DNA of 64,000 bases from Blasia pusilla (Eukaryota; Marchantiophyta; Marchantiopsida; Blasiales): assembly GCA_050084515.1 (NCBI GenBank), contig CM114275.1:14942001-15006000 (forward strand), read 5' to 3'. Shown one piece after another: positions 31,069-41,294 of the stretch; position 1 is the first letter of the stretch; each line of letters begins with the position of its first letter. The position numbers were made by a program, and so were the translations under genes. The notes under the pieces were generated by a model. The model saw only the letters and a list, made by a program, of their open reading frames with translations. It made no database searches and was not told the origin of the DNA.

Positions 31069-31998
31069 CTAACCCCCACTCCAGCCTCTTTTGAACGTCT
31101 CCTTATTTTTCGACTTCTTCGAAAAACCTTTTGGCTCAAAGGGTTTCTGGGTTTGGACCTCATCGTCCCCAATCCGCTCCGCTAGCTTCAGAAGGTCCGC
31201 GCACGTCTTTGGCAACGTCGGCATTCGGTAAAGGGCCTTTTCAGCGCTCGGCTTGAGTCCACTAATGAAGATAGCCTTCTTTGCGTGTTCATCCATCTTT
31301 GGACTAGAAGTCAGTTTCGCACTAAACTCCCTCACATACGCGCTTAAGGAACCACTCTGCCGCATCCGTACGCATTCCACCGTGTCACGCAACCCTTGGT
31401 ACTCCGGAGTGAACCGATCCCCAATCAACTCCTTGAACTCCTCCCAACTCAGAGGTGACTCGCCGCCCAGATATTCCTCTCGTTGAGCTGCGCACCATTG
31501 TAGAGCATGATCCTTCACCAAAGTAACGCCTACCGTCACCTTGTCCTGCTCAGCAGCCCTCTGTGCCTCGAAGTACAATTCCAGTTCCGTAAGGAAATCC
31601 TTCACTTTCCGCGAGCGCTCCACTCCCGTGAATGGCGTGGGCAGGTTCGTCTTGCAGAGCTTTTTGCCCGCACCCGGGTTTCGAGTGGCCTCTAACTCTG
31701 AAATCCGCTTGCTTTGCTGGGACATCTGCTCCACCAACACCTTCAACAAGTCCAACGTCTGGCTCGACTCGGTCCGTTCCCCAGAGTTTGGGCCCACTGG
31801 CCCCGCGCAAGGATTCGCCTCTGGAACGTCCTCACGACTGGCGTTCAGCTCTTCGGGAGTCTCCGTCTCCTCCATAGCTTCACGGTCCGGCATTGGCGAC
31901 GTGAACCAAGAGAGGAACCAATGCCGGAGCTTGAGCCAGACGTGATTCGGCGCTTCTTGGGTTGTTCTCCCTCGATCGCCATTTCCAAGCCAACTCAC
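31069..31998 (-). CDS. gypsy-1 Gag capsid region
   Basis: 309 residues, open throughout. It shows the retrotransposon Gag core: F..ELE.YF, then HALQWW-like, W.EFK..I..RF.P, and a R..G SL..YV.EF pattern. A heptad-like segment (LVEQMSQQSKRISELE) lies ahead of it. The frame ends at 31069, and the zinc knuckle lies in the next frame about 100 bp on, so a single indel separates them. The start Met at 31998 is about 120 bp from the primer site, as expected. Confidence 0.85.
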   Translation of the reverse strand: MSWLGNGDRGRTTQEAPNHVWLKLRHWFLSWFTSPMPDREAMEETETPEELNASREDVPEANPCAGPVGPNSGERTESSQTLDLLKVLVEQMSQQSKRISELEATRNPGAGKKLCKTNLPTPFTGVERSRKVKDFLTELELYFEAQRAAEQDKVTVGVTLVKDHALQWCAAQREEYLGGESPLSWEEFKELIGDRFTPEYQGLRDTVECVRMRQSGSLSAYVREFSAKLTSSPKMDEHAKKAIFISGLKPSAEKALYRMPTLPKTCADLLKLAERIGDDEVQTQKPFEPKGFSKKSKNKETFKRGWSGG

Positions 31999-32116
31999 TC
32001 AGATCTCCTCCTCGTTTCTTGCGTCCCTCCTCGAGCGTCCGAGTCTAGCCGCTACCTTGAAATTTCCCAAGCGTCCGGCTGATCCCACGACCCAAGTTCT
32101 CGCTCACCAAGGATTA

Positions 32117-32128
32117 GCTCTGATACCA
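32117..32128 (-). promoter_or_regulatory. gypsy-1 primer-binding site
   Basis: TGGTATCAGAGC on the minus strand, two bases inside the 5' LTR. This is the classic plant site complementary to initiator methionine tRNA. Confidence 0.92.
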
Positions 32129-32130
32129 CT

Positions 32131-33123
32131 TGTCGCGCCCCTACTCTCCTTGAACGTCAATCTTTAGTGTTGCGGAAGCGTGCGTTCAGTAGGTCACAAA
32201 CTCATCGCCGATCTGCACCCAAACACGCACTCTCGTTAGTGGGGTTTGGGCCAACCGGCGTTCCAACCCACCAAGTCCTCAACTCGGTGTCTCATCAAGC
32301 TCAACCTTCCTTAGTTCCTAGCTTCCAAAACATGGCAAGTCCTTCAAGACTTGGAACAGACTTCTGGTTAGTCCAGGGATCAAACGGCACTTGCGCGCCT
32401 AGCGATCCCAATCTATTCAACGGTCCTCGGGTGAGTTCGAACCGAGACCCAAGTAATTGAGTCGCGGGATGGAATCCAAGAGGATGTCTAAAATCGCCTC
32501 AATGGACTTGTGCAGGTTTTCCAACCCAACCCCAAACTCGCGCCCGTTCCACGCCCTTGAGCGCCTTGGCGCCCAAAGTGGGTTTGGGTTCCAAGCACTC
32601 TCGGAAACCTTCCCCCTTACTAGTACTTCTGGGGTTCTCCAATAACCCCTCCCCTTTGGGAAAAGAGGGTCGGGCCCTTCATTGTGGCCCTCAACCCAAC
32701 TCCACTTACAGTCGTTTTCGGGTTGTATCGTGGCCGTTGCTTATGCGTTTGCAGCGATCTTTAGTGCGTTTGGACTGGCTCTCTGTAAGCTTTCCAACGC
32801 ACCCTTATTTGCTCCAAACGCATCTTGGCGCTAAAAGTTATGGCCCTAAATACAGTCGGAAACTCTCAAACGCTAGTGGCGTTCCAAATCCGGATCTTTC
32901 CTTTGGCAACCCACTTCCTAGACTCGACTTCTTTCAAGTCTCATTCCGCGTTTGGTCCAGGTTTTTTCAGTCGCGACCATAACACCTGAAACGCGACTCC
33001 TCGCTCGCGTCTCGTCTCTTGTCTCCTCTTTGAGACAACTCCAACGCGCAAACCATCTTAGCGTGAGCCCGCTAATGTTCCGATGTTCCGCTTGGCACTT
33101 GTTTGGTCATGAAGGTCGCGACA
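32131..33123 (-). repeat. gypsy-1 left copy, 5' LTR
   Basis: 993 bp. On the plus strand it begins TGTCGCG and ends CGCGACA, so the ends are short inverted repeats. It aligns with the complete LTR of the right copy (57087-58090). Confidence 0.92.
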
Positions 33124-33732
33124 ACAGGTCCGTCGAGTGGCCTCGATCTTATAGATCGAATGAGGGAAGGGGAAGATCTTTACGGGAGGTGGGTAAGCTT
33201 TGATATTTGTTACAGAGTGCTGAACGGATGGTTGACGATGGGTGCTCACGTTTATGACCATGTGGAAAAGGGAATCAAAACTATATTTGTTTGTGAAGTA
33301 AAGGTAGAAGACGTTGGCAGTTTGAAGATGTGCTGGTTACTCTTATTGGAGGTGGTGAAGGAAAACAAAAGGCCACCTCCGGAAATTTATGGGTTCATGG
33401 CGGACAATGCACAACCTGGGTGGATTGCTATCCGGGAAGTGTTCTGGGGTGGAGAGGTTCAATCGGAGAGGGAAAGGTCGGATGCTTTCCATTGCCAACA
33501 GTCTGTGACCCGGTACACAAAATCTTGCATCAAGGAGAATAAGAGGACAGAGCATGTCACTCTACTCCAACGCTGCAAGGACAGCAAAACCTTGAAGCAG
33601 GCCATGGAATGCCAAGAAGAACTTCATGGGTGGTGGAGGAAGCATGCGATTGAGGGGAAGTACAAAGAGTTGTGCTCTTGGTTGAGTTGGTGGACTATAC
33701 ATATGAGACAATGGGGAAACTTCATGCGGCAG
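33124..33732 (+). pseudogene. MULE-2 transposase, catalytic part of exon 1
   Basis: Part of a 267-residue open frame. It contains the MULE catalytic region: GWLTMGAHVYDH, then a block ending in YGFMADNAQPGWIAIREVF (about 33385-33440), holding an Asp in the D-N-A-Q position typical of this MULE branch. ERSDAFHCQQSV, where related proteins have C-x-x-H, and a WWRKHA helix follow. The exon ends at CAG|GTGAGT (33732). The upstream half is missing, replaced by gypsy-1. The frame shown is intact over its length. Confidence 0.75.
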
Positions 33733-33870
33733 GTGAGTTCACTATTTTGTCTTGTCAAGCTCACGCTGAGAATTGTTTGTAAAGTTGTAGCTCAGGGTGA
33801 GAAGCGTGGGAACTATATGGATTTCAAACCCAAGAAAACAAGCAAGCTATCGGATGCGACAGGTTGCCAT

Positions 33871-34313
33871 TGGATTCTCAACATCCACTCCTCTGAGCAC
33901 CATTGATTTGATCGGCCCCCTTGTATGAGGAGAAGCCTAGATCGATGGTTCTGACTTAGACGTCAAAGGAGTCATAGTAATATGACGTAGGTGGTTTACG
34001 GAGTAGCGTTACTAGGTTTATCTAACCCTATTTTGCATCAGGGTGCGGGGCACCCTGATGCAAAATAGGGTTAGATAAACCTAGCAAAATTTTTTTATTA
34101 ATAAAAACGAAGAAAAATAGGTAAAAACCCTAGTTTTCCCGAGTAGTCAAATAGTCGGGAGCCGCAGCGGTAGCGTATTCTCGTATGTCGAGTTATCTCC
34201 CAGTTCAGGTTCCATCGAAGCTCTTTTGTGAGCGCACGGACGGACTAGGCCACTTTGTATCTCTAAGTTTTGTAAAGATTTCAGTGATTTAGTCACTTTC
34301 TGCTTTTCTCACA
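33871..34313 (+). repeat. copia 5' LTR
   Basis: 443 bp starting TGGATTCTC and ending CTCACA directly before the primer site. It contains a 35-bp perfect inverted repeat (34012-34084) and downstream AT-rich sequence that may be the TATA region (TTATTAATAAAA at 34097-34108). Confidence 0.9.
34012..34084. repeat. 35-bp perfect inverted repeat in the copia 5' LTR
   Basis: Arm 34012-34046 is exactly complementary to 34050-34084, with only 3 bases (GGG) between them. In the 3' LTR the left arm is retained with one change (38570-38603), but most of the right arm is deleted. This is one of the strongest hairpins in the window. Confidence 0.95.
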
Positions 34314-34331
34314 TGGTATCAAAGCAGTAGG
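34314..34331 (+). promoter_or_regulatory. copia primer-binding site
   Basis: TGGTATCAAAGCAGTAGG starts immediately after the LTR, close to the TGGTATCAGAGC site for initiator tRNA-Met used by plant copia elements. Confidence 0.9.
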
Positions 34332-34386
34332 TTTTTCCAGTATTTTGTATCTGGAGATCTAGTGTGTTTGCACAAAATCTTGAGAG

Positions 34387-35165
34387 ATGGCTACTTCTTT
34401 GTCAGTTCGTGCTCGCCCTCCTCCGCTGGGTGAAGGGAAGTTAGATGGGTCTAACTATACATTGTGGAAGTTCAAAATGAGAACTGTTCTCGAATCATTT
34501 GAGATCTGGGAAACGGCCACAGGGGTCGATTCAAATCCACAAGCTAGTTTGAGTTCTGCAAGTTCATCTTCATCTGGGGATATCGATCCTGTTGTATTAT
34601 CGGCATGGAGACGCAGCGAAACGCTGATGCTCTATATGCGATTGTCACGAATGTAATCGATTCTCGTCATGACTCTCATTCAACATACAACCACCGGGCC
34701 AGGCGTGGAACATTTTGAAGAATCAGATGAAACGAGGAATGAGACTCGGATTCAGAACTGGAGAATCACTACGCCCGAGAAATTTTCAGAAGGAGAAAGC
34801 GCAGAGCAATTTTTGACAAGGATCAAGAATCTTCAAGATCGGATGGCGCCTGTGGGAATTTCAAAGTCTAGCGAAGATTTGCACGCCGGTGCATAAGGAT
34901 TTTGCCTCCAAGGTATGTGAGTTTTGTCATCAGATCAATACTCAAGTAAGACCCACGCCGCTTACTTTTGAACAATTTAGTGCAATGTTGGTAGAAGAGG
35001 AAATGCGCTTCAAAGCAAGAGAGGGAAGTGACGCAAAGACATTTATCGCCAACGAGAGAGGTAGAAATCAGGATTACGTTCAAATGTCAAGAAGAAATTT
35101 CCAAGAAAAGCCTTCAAATGCTTTTATTGTGGTAAGCTAGGTCATCTTATCAAAGATTGTAGGAA
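34387..35165 (+). pseudogene. copia gag remnant with zinc knuckle
   Basis: Begins at 34387, with LDGSNYTLWKFKM, the hallmark of copia Gag (UBN2 type). It breaks near 34655 and again near 34890. The zinc knuckle C-F-Y-C-G-K-L-G-H-L-I-K-D-C follows at about 35120-35161, in a different frame from the 35140 stop. The middle helical part is shortened. Confidence 0.85.
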
Positions 35166-35229
35166 GAGAAGTCAGGATGAGAAGAACGGTTGTTTAAGAC
35201 CTAAGAAGGAGTCCGGAAGTTTCAGAGGC

Positions 35230-36257
35230 GGGAGAACATGAAGTAGATGCTTGGGTAGCAATAGAAGAGTTCGCACGGGAAGAACATACCACTAAGATAA
35301 AGAGTGAAGATGCATGGATGCTTGATAGTGGAGCATCTAGGCATATGACCAATCATAAGGATTGGTATAGCTTCTGCCTCTCTCAGGAGCCCATCGTTGT
35401 TACTCTTGGGAATAATGCAAAGTGCCCCTGTAGAAGGGAAAGGCACAATTTCTTTAGTCTCACAAAAAGGAGATGAAAAGAAGTTAACGATGATGTAATC
35501 GTACCACTGAGTTGAAGCGAAATTTGATTTGATGGCGGTATTATGTGATCGTGACCTACAAGTTCGTTTCAAGAAAATGGAGCGATCATTGAGGATGCCA
35601 ATGGGAAAGTAGTGGGTGAAGGTATACGACGTGGAAATATCTACGAGTTGTATGCTTTCACGACAAGTGTAATTCTTAGATCTTAGTAGCGATAAGTTGT
35701 GGCATGAAAGATTTGGTCACCTAAGCTTTCCCCTACTACGTCAGATGCAGAAATCTGGCATGGTTGCTGATTTACCATTAATTTATGGAGTGTCGGATAC
35801 TTGTGAAGCTTGTATGATGGGCAAGCAACACCGACAACCATTTCCACAAGAGTCCAGCAATAGGGCAAAGGCTCCTCTAGAGTTGATACATGCTGACCTC
35901 TGTGGTAAAATGAGAACGGTGGCATTAGGTGGTTCTTCCTATTTCTTTTTAGTTGTCGACGATTATAGTAGGAAGATGTGGGTGTATTTCCTTCGTGATA
36001 AGGCAAGTGCTTTTGGAAAATTTAAAGTATGGCACAAGCTGGTTGAGAATGAGACAGGAAAGAAGGTACAAAAGCTTTGCACCGATCGAGGAGGAGAATT
36101 CTTATCAACAGAATTCAACAAATATTTGGGAGAGCATGGAATCAACCGACAGTTAACCACGGCACATACACCACAACAAAATGGAGTTGTTGAGCGTCGA
36201 AATAAATCGCATGTGGTGGAGATGGCAAGATGTATGATGAAAGCAAAAGGTTTGTGA
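35230..36257 (+). pseudogene. copia protease and integrase N-terminus
   Basis: The protease motif DSGA is at 35324-35335 within a WMLDSGASRHMT context. After a broken stretch, integrase is open for 186 residues from 35697. It has an HLS..H zinc-binding start, CEACMMGKQ, HADLCG with the first catalytic Asp, VVDDYSR, TDRGGEF with the second Asp, and QQNGVVERRN with the final Glu. All three catalytic residues are present. A stop at 36257 separates it from the next piece. Confidence 0.9.
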
Positions 36258-36320
36258 AGGCTTTTGGGCTAAAGTCATTATCTTGCCGTATACATTCTAA
36301 ATAGAAGTGCTACCAAGTCA

Positions 36321-37205
36321 GTGCAAGGCATGACTCCTCATCAATCATACTCAGGTAAGGTACCATCAGTCCAACATTTCAAGACTTTTGGTAGTGAGTG
36401 TTTTGTACATATTCCTGAAGCATTGAGGACCAAGTTGGAGTCCAAGAGCAAGAAGTGCATCTTTATGGGATACAGTGATGAGTCTAAAGCTTATCGCCTT
36501 TGGTGTCCTGAGGAAAAGAAGATGCTTGTGAGTCGTGACGTGGTGTTCCAGGAACAGCCTCGTCAAGTGGCGGATATCAGTGGTCCGTCCACATTATCAT
36601 CAAACGAAGAGATAACCCACCAGAGCACACCACAGATGTTTACACCAGATCATCAAGAAGAAGATTTTGGTGATGATTACAAAGAGCAACCTACTCTTCC
36701 ACTACGGTCGTCATATCCTAAGTGGATAAAGCAGCTCTTGGATGGTAAGGATCCACCAGCAACTGATGAAGTTGTTACACATCCAAGGAGATCCAAGAGA
36801 CTAGAGGAGCAGAATAGAGCTTCCGCACATCTTGTCAACATGGCCCTGATGACAGAGGTCTTGAAGGTGGAAGAGCCATCATGCTTGGATGAGGCCCTGG
36901 CTCATCCTCAATGGAGAGAGGCCATGCAGACGGAGATGGACGCTATTCAGAGAAATGAAACTTGGACTTTGGTTGAAAAGCCAGAGGACAGGAAGATAAT
37001 ACGCACCAAGTGGATGTACAAGACCAAGTACAAGTCGGACGGTACATTGGATAAATTCAAAGCGAGGTTGGTCGCACAAGGATGCTCACAAATCGAAGGC
37101 TTTGACTACTATGAGACTTTTGCTCCCACTGCAAGGATGACAACCATTCGAATTGTTCTAGCGGTTGCAGGAACAAGACGTTGGCCTATATACCTGTCGA
37201 TGTGA
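36321..37205 (+). pseudogene. copia integrase tail and reverse transcriptase N-terminus
   Basis: 294 residues. Starts with MTPHQ...G..P and FGSECFVH.P motifs of the integrase tail. A variable acidic linker follows, then the reverse transcriptase beginning: WREAMQTEMDAI, NETWTLVE, KWMYKTKYK.DGT, and GFDYYETFAP. The frame is lost at 37205, just before VDVKSAFLN-type sequence. Confidence 0.9.
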
Positions 37206-38395
37206 AGTCCGCTTTTCTCAACGAGTCTCAAGGAGGAGGTATATGTTTCTCAACCACCAGGTTTTGAGACATCCGGATCAGAAGAGAAAGTTTGTTTACT
37301 TCATCAAGCATTGTATGGGTTGAAGCAAGCCCCAAGGGTATGGTATCAACGAATAGATACATTCTTTCGAGAGAAGGGTCTCATGAAGAGTCCTTCAGAA
37401 GAAAATTTGTATGTGTTTTTGCGAAGATGGGATGTATATGTTGATAGTCTTGTATGTGGATGATCCGATCATCACAGGAGACCCTGAGAAGAAAATAGAG
37501 GAAATGAAGGGAGTGTTGGAATCTGAGTTTGAAATGTTAGATTTAGGTCTTCTGCACTACTTTATAGGACTGGAAATTTGGCAACAGTCCGATTCTATTT
37601 TTCTCTCTCAGCAGAAGTATGCTAGAGAAATCTTGAAGGCATTCGAGATGACCGAGTGTAAGGCGATGGTCTCGCTAATGGAGGTAGAGTTGAAACTCGA
37701 TGGAGGATGTTTCACCATTGGTAGATGAAAAGTTGTCAATGTAAAGCTTGTAGGCGTTTGATATTTTTGTGTAACAAGAGACGGACATTAGCCCCATTTG
37801 TGGGAGTATTGAGTAGGTTCTCAACTAAGCCTCGTGAGAACCATTGGAAGGCAGGGATGCGTGTGTTGAAGTACATCAAAGGCACTATCGAGTACGACAT
37901 CACCTATGGAGCAGGGACGGAAATGACAGGTTTTTGTGACTCAGATTGGACAAGGTGAGATTCAGATTCTCAAGATCGTTTCGGGTTATTGCTTCTTGGT
38001 AGGATCGGTGTGGTGTCATGGGTCAGCAAGAAGCAACCTATAGTGGCTCTTTCTTCTACCGAGGCAGAGTACAAGGCGGCTTGTTATGCTTCTTGTGAAG
38101 CCAGTATGGTTGAGATGGATACTGGAGGACATAGGAGAAGCACCTTAGAAAGTGCTCAGTAATGTGGTGTGACAATCGAGTTGCATTGCCATAGCACATA
38201 ATCTCGTGTTTCATGCTCGCATCGAAGCACATAGAAATCCAGTACCATATTGTTCGTGAATTGATCGAGAGAGAGGTTTTGAAGTTAGTCTATTGTCCAA
38301 CAGAGGATAACCGTGCAGACATCTTCACGAAAGCCTTGAGCGGAGATCAGCTTCACCGACATTTGAAGGGTCTTGGCATAGGTCCAAGACAGTAG
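37206..38395 (+). pseudogene. copia reverse transcriptase palm and RNase H
   Basis: Reverse transcriptase resumes near 37210 in another frame. It has the LKQAPR motif and the catalytic YVDD at 37453-37464, followed by LHYFIGLEI. RNase H is broken; it shows the CDSDW motif (37938-37954), then SSTEAEYKAA near 38052, and ends at 38395 after the conserved DIFTKAL motif. Confidence 0.88.
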
Positions 38396-38427
38396 TCCAC
38401 ATGAGAATGGATATTGAGGGGGGGTAT

Positions 38428-38842
38428 TGGATTCTCAACATCCACTCCTCTGAGCACCATTGATTTGATCGGCCCCCTTGTTTGAGGAGGAGCCTAGATC
38501 AATGGTTCCGACTTAGACGTCGAAGGAGTCATAGTAATATGACGTAGGTGGTTTACGGAGTAGCGTTACTAGATTTATCTAACCCTATTTTGCATCAGGG
38601 TGCGGGGCACCCTGATGCAAAATTTTTCTATTAATAGAAACGAAGAAAAATAGGTAAAAACCCTAGTTTTCCCGAGTAGTCAAATAGTCGGAGCCGCGAT
38701 AAGCGTATTTCGTATATCGAATAATCTCGATTCGCCAGTTCCATCGAAGCTCTTCTGTGAGCGCACGGACGGACTAGGCCACTTTGTTTCTCTAAGTTTT
38801 GTAAAGATTTCAGTGATTTAGTCACTTTCTGCTTTTCTCACA
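38428..38842 (+). repeat. copia 3' LTR
   Basis: 415 bp preceded by a G-rich polypurine tract (38414-38424). Compared with the 5' LTR it lacks about 24 bp, including most of the right hairpin arm. It also differs around 38695-38735, so the two LTRs have diverged since insertion. Confidence 0.9.
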
Positions 38843-39104
38843 TGCCCGAGTGTGCAACCCGACGGAAACCGACGGGTTGCATCCTGATGCCTCAGCCTTG
38901 CATTGGATGCCTCGGCCTTGCAACCCGTCCAATTCCGACGGGTTGCAGTAGGTGGGTTTAAGGTTACAACACGTCGGGACCCGACGGGTCGTAGAGTCGT
39001 TCATGGGATATCTCGGGCCTACAACCCATCTGGTTCCGATAGGTCGCTTATTTCTTTGACTCCTGAGTTATTTTTGTTCCCTTCTAACATTGCCGTCGTT
39101 GCAG

Positions 39105-40750
39105 GGATTGAACGTTCATGAAAATGCCCTCTGCCCCGACACAAGTGGAGCGGAAAGTGTTCATTCCTCCTGGAGGTCGTCACAAGCATGCCAACGAATT
39201 TTACTTGTGGAGGCATGCCAACAAGACCAGGCAATAGCAATGCTACAGTCTGCAGCATCCCATATCTTCCTAACAAAAGGCATAACAAAAGGAAAGGGGT
39301 CGTCGATCTACGAGCTCTATGTCAGAGCGGCTGTGAGATCTGGTGATGAAAAATTGTATGTGGAAGCCTTCAACCGGTGCGTAGCTGGAACTCCACTCGA
39401 GCAAGACGTACACATTGGTGGGGATATTCGTGGGCGGGTTTCAAGACGTCCCATATAGATGGTGGTAGAAGCGATCAAAGCGAGACTCGTGGAGACCAGA
39501 TAAGTATCTTGACTTGAGCGGTGAAGAGGCAAAGATCGAGGAACGAATCCGGTGATTGATTTGGATGAGGAAATTACAGCGCCAGTATTGGGGACCGGAC
39601 CCATCCCAAATCTGTGATGGAGTTACTTCTCCAAAATCAGTGAATGTTTTATTTCAAAAGCCCTCCGTTCTTTGGAAGTTCGCAACATCCCATCCTTTGG
39701 GGTGGTTCAACAATATGGGATTCCGGTAATGGAGGTGGATTGCAACCTAAAACGGTGGCATATATCTCGGAGCAACCCAGGACGTGGACCCACCTGCAGG
39801 GCAAGATCTAATGGCATTAGGAGAGCATGCGGCACTTTCCTAAATAAGAACTGTACAAGGACTAGACGACCTCTGCCTGGGTTTTGGGGACTCAAAACCT
39901 TTGATCGTTTCACGAGGACCGGGGATCAATTGAGGTACTTCTTCTGCCCAAATGAATCTTGCGCTTTCCGGAAGTCTTATCCGGCTGCCATTGGAGCTCC
40001 CGGGAATACCCCCACGATTTGGCCCATCGCCGCAGGCACGAACTACACTCAAGACAAAGTGGACAGTCTTACAAGTGCCGGTTTCAGACTCGTAGACGGG
40101 GGAAGTTCGGAGCATGTTCGCATTACAGAGACCTTTGCATTTCGTATTCAACCCAAGATTGATGTCAACATGTACCCGGAGAAGGTGGATGATCTCAATC
40201 CATTATTTGTGTTTGAGTCTAGAAATGGGGTGAAGAGAAACAGAATGTGCAGGCCAACGGTGGAGAGAGCAAAGGGAATTGCATCAGCTCGGGAGGAAAA
40301 AATGGAGATCGTCGCCACGAAAGATGTCTTGAGTGGCAATGGAATAGGAAGGATGTATTGGGTCAGGAACAACACTGTAAATTCAAGTGTCATAGGGGTG
40401 TATGTGGTGCACATCTGTTGCTTTCCCATATGTTCATGTGATGACTTTGTCCAAAGAGAGACAAGTGGAAAAAGGTATTTCCTTGTAAGCACATGTACTA
40501 TGTGTTGCTGGTAGTTTTAAGAGAGTCGAAGGTAGGAGTAGGAATCCACCAACCAATTCTGTCCCTCAAAGAAGTGCGAAGTATTTTAAACAAACCACTT
40601 TGAGGATGCAAAACGAGGTTTTAGATTGTACTTTTATTTTTCCTGAACCTTCACTTTGAGCTTGAACTCTATTCAACCCGGGGCAAATGATAGATTTTTT
40701 CCAGACCTTGGATGGAAAAAGTGATTGGTTCCCCACTTGTGATTCCACTG
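39105..40750 (+). pseudogene. MULE-2 transposase exon 2 with damaged SWIM finger
   Basis: Open from 39090 to 39458, with CPDTSGAESVHS and SLVEAC-type helix. After a frameshift, 39672-40514 (280 residues) encodes the linker, the Cys block and the SWIM region. CSCDDFVQRETSGKRYF is present at about 40433-40470, but one cytosine is lost relative to MULE-3. The closing C-K-H of the finger is therefore out of frame and the frame stops at 40514. The catalytic part is in exon 1. The gene continues as decayed sequence to about 40750. Confidence 0.75.
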
Positions 40751-41000
40751 ATTTTTCAATTTTCTAAATTTTGTGCAATTTGCAACTCGTCGGACTTAGA
40801 GGGGTTGCCAAAATATGGAAGAGGAAAAAAAAACTATGGGACTGCTTAATAACTGAACAAAAAAGTGCAAAAAAATTCAAACAAAAATTTTCCTCTCTTC
40901 AACCCAACGGAAACTCTCTTCAAAAAAAAGTATCTATTTCGGTTGAAGGTAGTTTCCTCTCTCCTCTCTTCCTCTCTTCCTCTCCTCTTACCGCACCTCC
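40751..41000 (+). repeat. 3' terminal region of MULE-2
   Basis: Holds one decayed palindrome (about 40782-40808), A-rich runs and then a CTCTCTTCC pyrimidine tract ending in ACCGCACCTC. The same order, inverted, ends MULE-3 at 48516-48800. No gene. It corresponds to the right terminus of the element. Confidence 0.75.
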
Positions 41001-41294
41001 CAACACTCGATTGACCCTGACATGGCCAACGGGCAAATGACCAAATCAATGGTCCCTACCCATTCTAAGTCCCGGCCCCAAGAACGAAATATCCCTCGGT
41101 AGGGAACTCTGGTACCCTTGTACCGCGGACGCAGACAATAAGTCGGGAAAACTTAGGCGTAATAGTGCCACATGTCGTAGTGAGACGCGCCTTGCAACAT
41201 CATCACTCTCCACATACAGGTACTACTGCACTTGCACTCCTGTCTGCAAAAGAGCAGCTAACCCAGTGCCAATCCCTCCAAAGAGATCTAACAC
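40999..41294 (-). pseudogene. gypsy-2 cytosine-5 DNA methyltransferase fragment (DNMT3/DRM-like)
   Basis: The minus strand carries VLDLFGGIGTG at 41262-41294, motif I of cytosine-5 DNA methyltransferases (SAM binding). GVQVQ and YLYVES follow, separated by one TAG (41223-41225). After about 70 codons comes a second signature, IDLVI then, one frame over, WPCQGQSSVG at 40999-41028. This is motif IV with the catalytic Cys. Spacing and wording fit the DNMT3/DRM type. The fragment ends where MULE-2 begins, so motifs V-X are absent. It lies downstream of the protease and where reverse transcriptase should follow. DNMT genes within gypsy pol are known from charophyte algae. One stop precedes motif I (41295-41297). 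Confidence 0.75.

Larger units (their letters stand above)
26089..33123 (-). mobile_element. gypsy-1 left copy: chromodomain Ty3/gypsy element (minus strand)
   Basis: Reading on the minus strand: 5' LTR (33123-32131), tRNA-iMet primer site, gag, protease, reverse transcriptase, RNase H, integrase, chromodomain, polypurine tract and a truncated 3' LTR. No target duplication is seen (TCGGA on the left, ACAGG on the right). The 3' LTR lacks its outer about 350 bp, so the left flank has been lost by deletion. Pol carries several frameshifts. A second, 5'-truncated copy lies in opposite orientation at 54310-58090. Confidence 0.92.
33871..38842 (+). mobile_element. Ty1/copia element inside the MULE-2 intron
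   Basis: Two LTRs (33871-34313 and 38428-38842), a primer site, gag, protease, integrase, reverse transcriptase, RNase H (the Ty1/copia order) and a polypurine tract. Flanks are TGCCA (33865-33869) and TGCCC (38843-38847), an imperfect 5-bp duplication depending on where the left boundary is set by one or two bases. MULE-1 has an uninterrupted TGCCCGAGTG at the same place, which confirms the insertion. Coding regions have several frameshifts. Confidence 0.93.
33733..39104 (+). other. MULE-2 transposase intron, enlarged by a copia insertion
   Basis: Donor at 33733 and acceptor TTGCAG at 39101-39104. The native intron is about 400 bp (33733-33869 plus 38843-39104). The copia element fills the rest. 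Native intron sequence on the right holds palindromes at about 38857-38881, 38921-38946 and 38967-38991. Confidence 0.8.
20985..41000. mobile_element. MULE-2: giant two-gene element interrupted by gypsy-1 and copia
   Basis: ORF2 runs leftwards (25327 to 21458) and the transposase rightwards (33124 to about 40750), as in MULE-1. The left end is truncated in ORF2 intron 3. A gypsy-1 element (26089-33123) replaces part of the promoter spacer and the first half of transposase exon 1, so a deletion accompanied or followed that insertion. A copia element sits in the transposase intron. The right end is the purine-repeat terminus at 40950-41000. Confidence 0.75.

Noticed and set aside
32471-33050. 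Plus-strand open frames in the gypsy-1 LTR (for example 32557-32982)
   Set aside because: They recur in all LTR copies but on the antisense strand and without domains. They are shadows of a GC-rich LTR.
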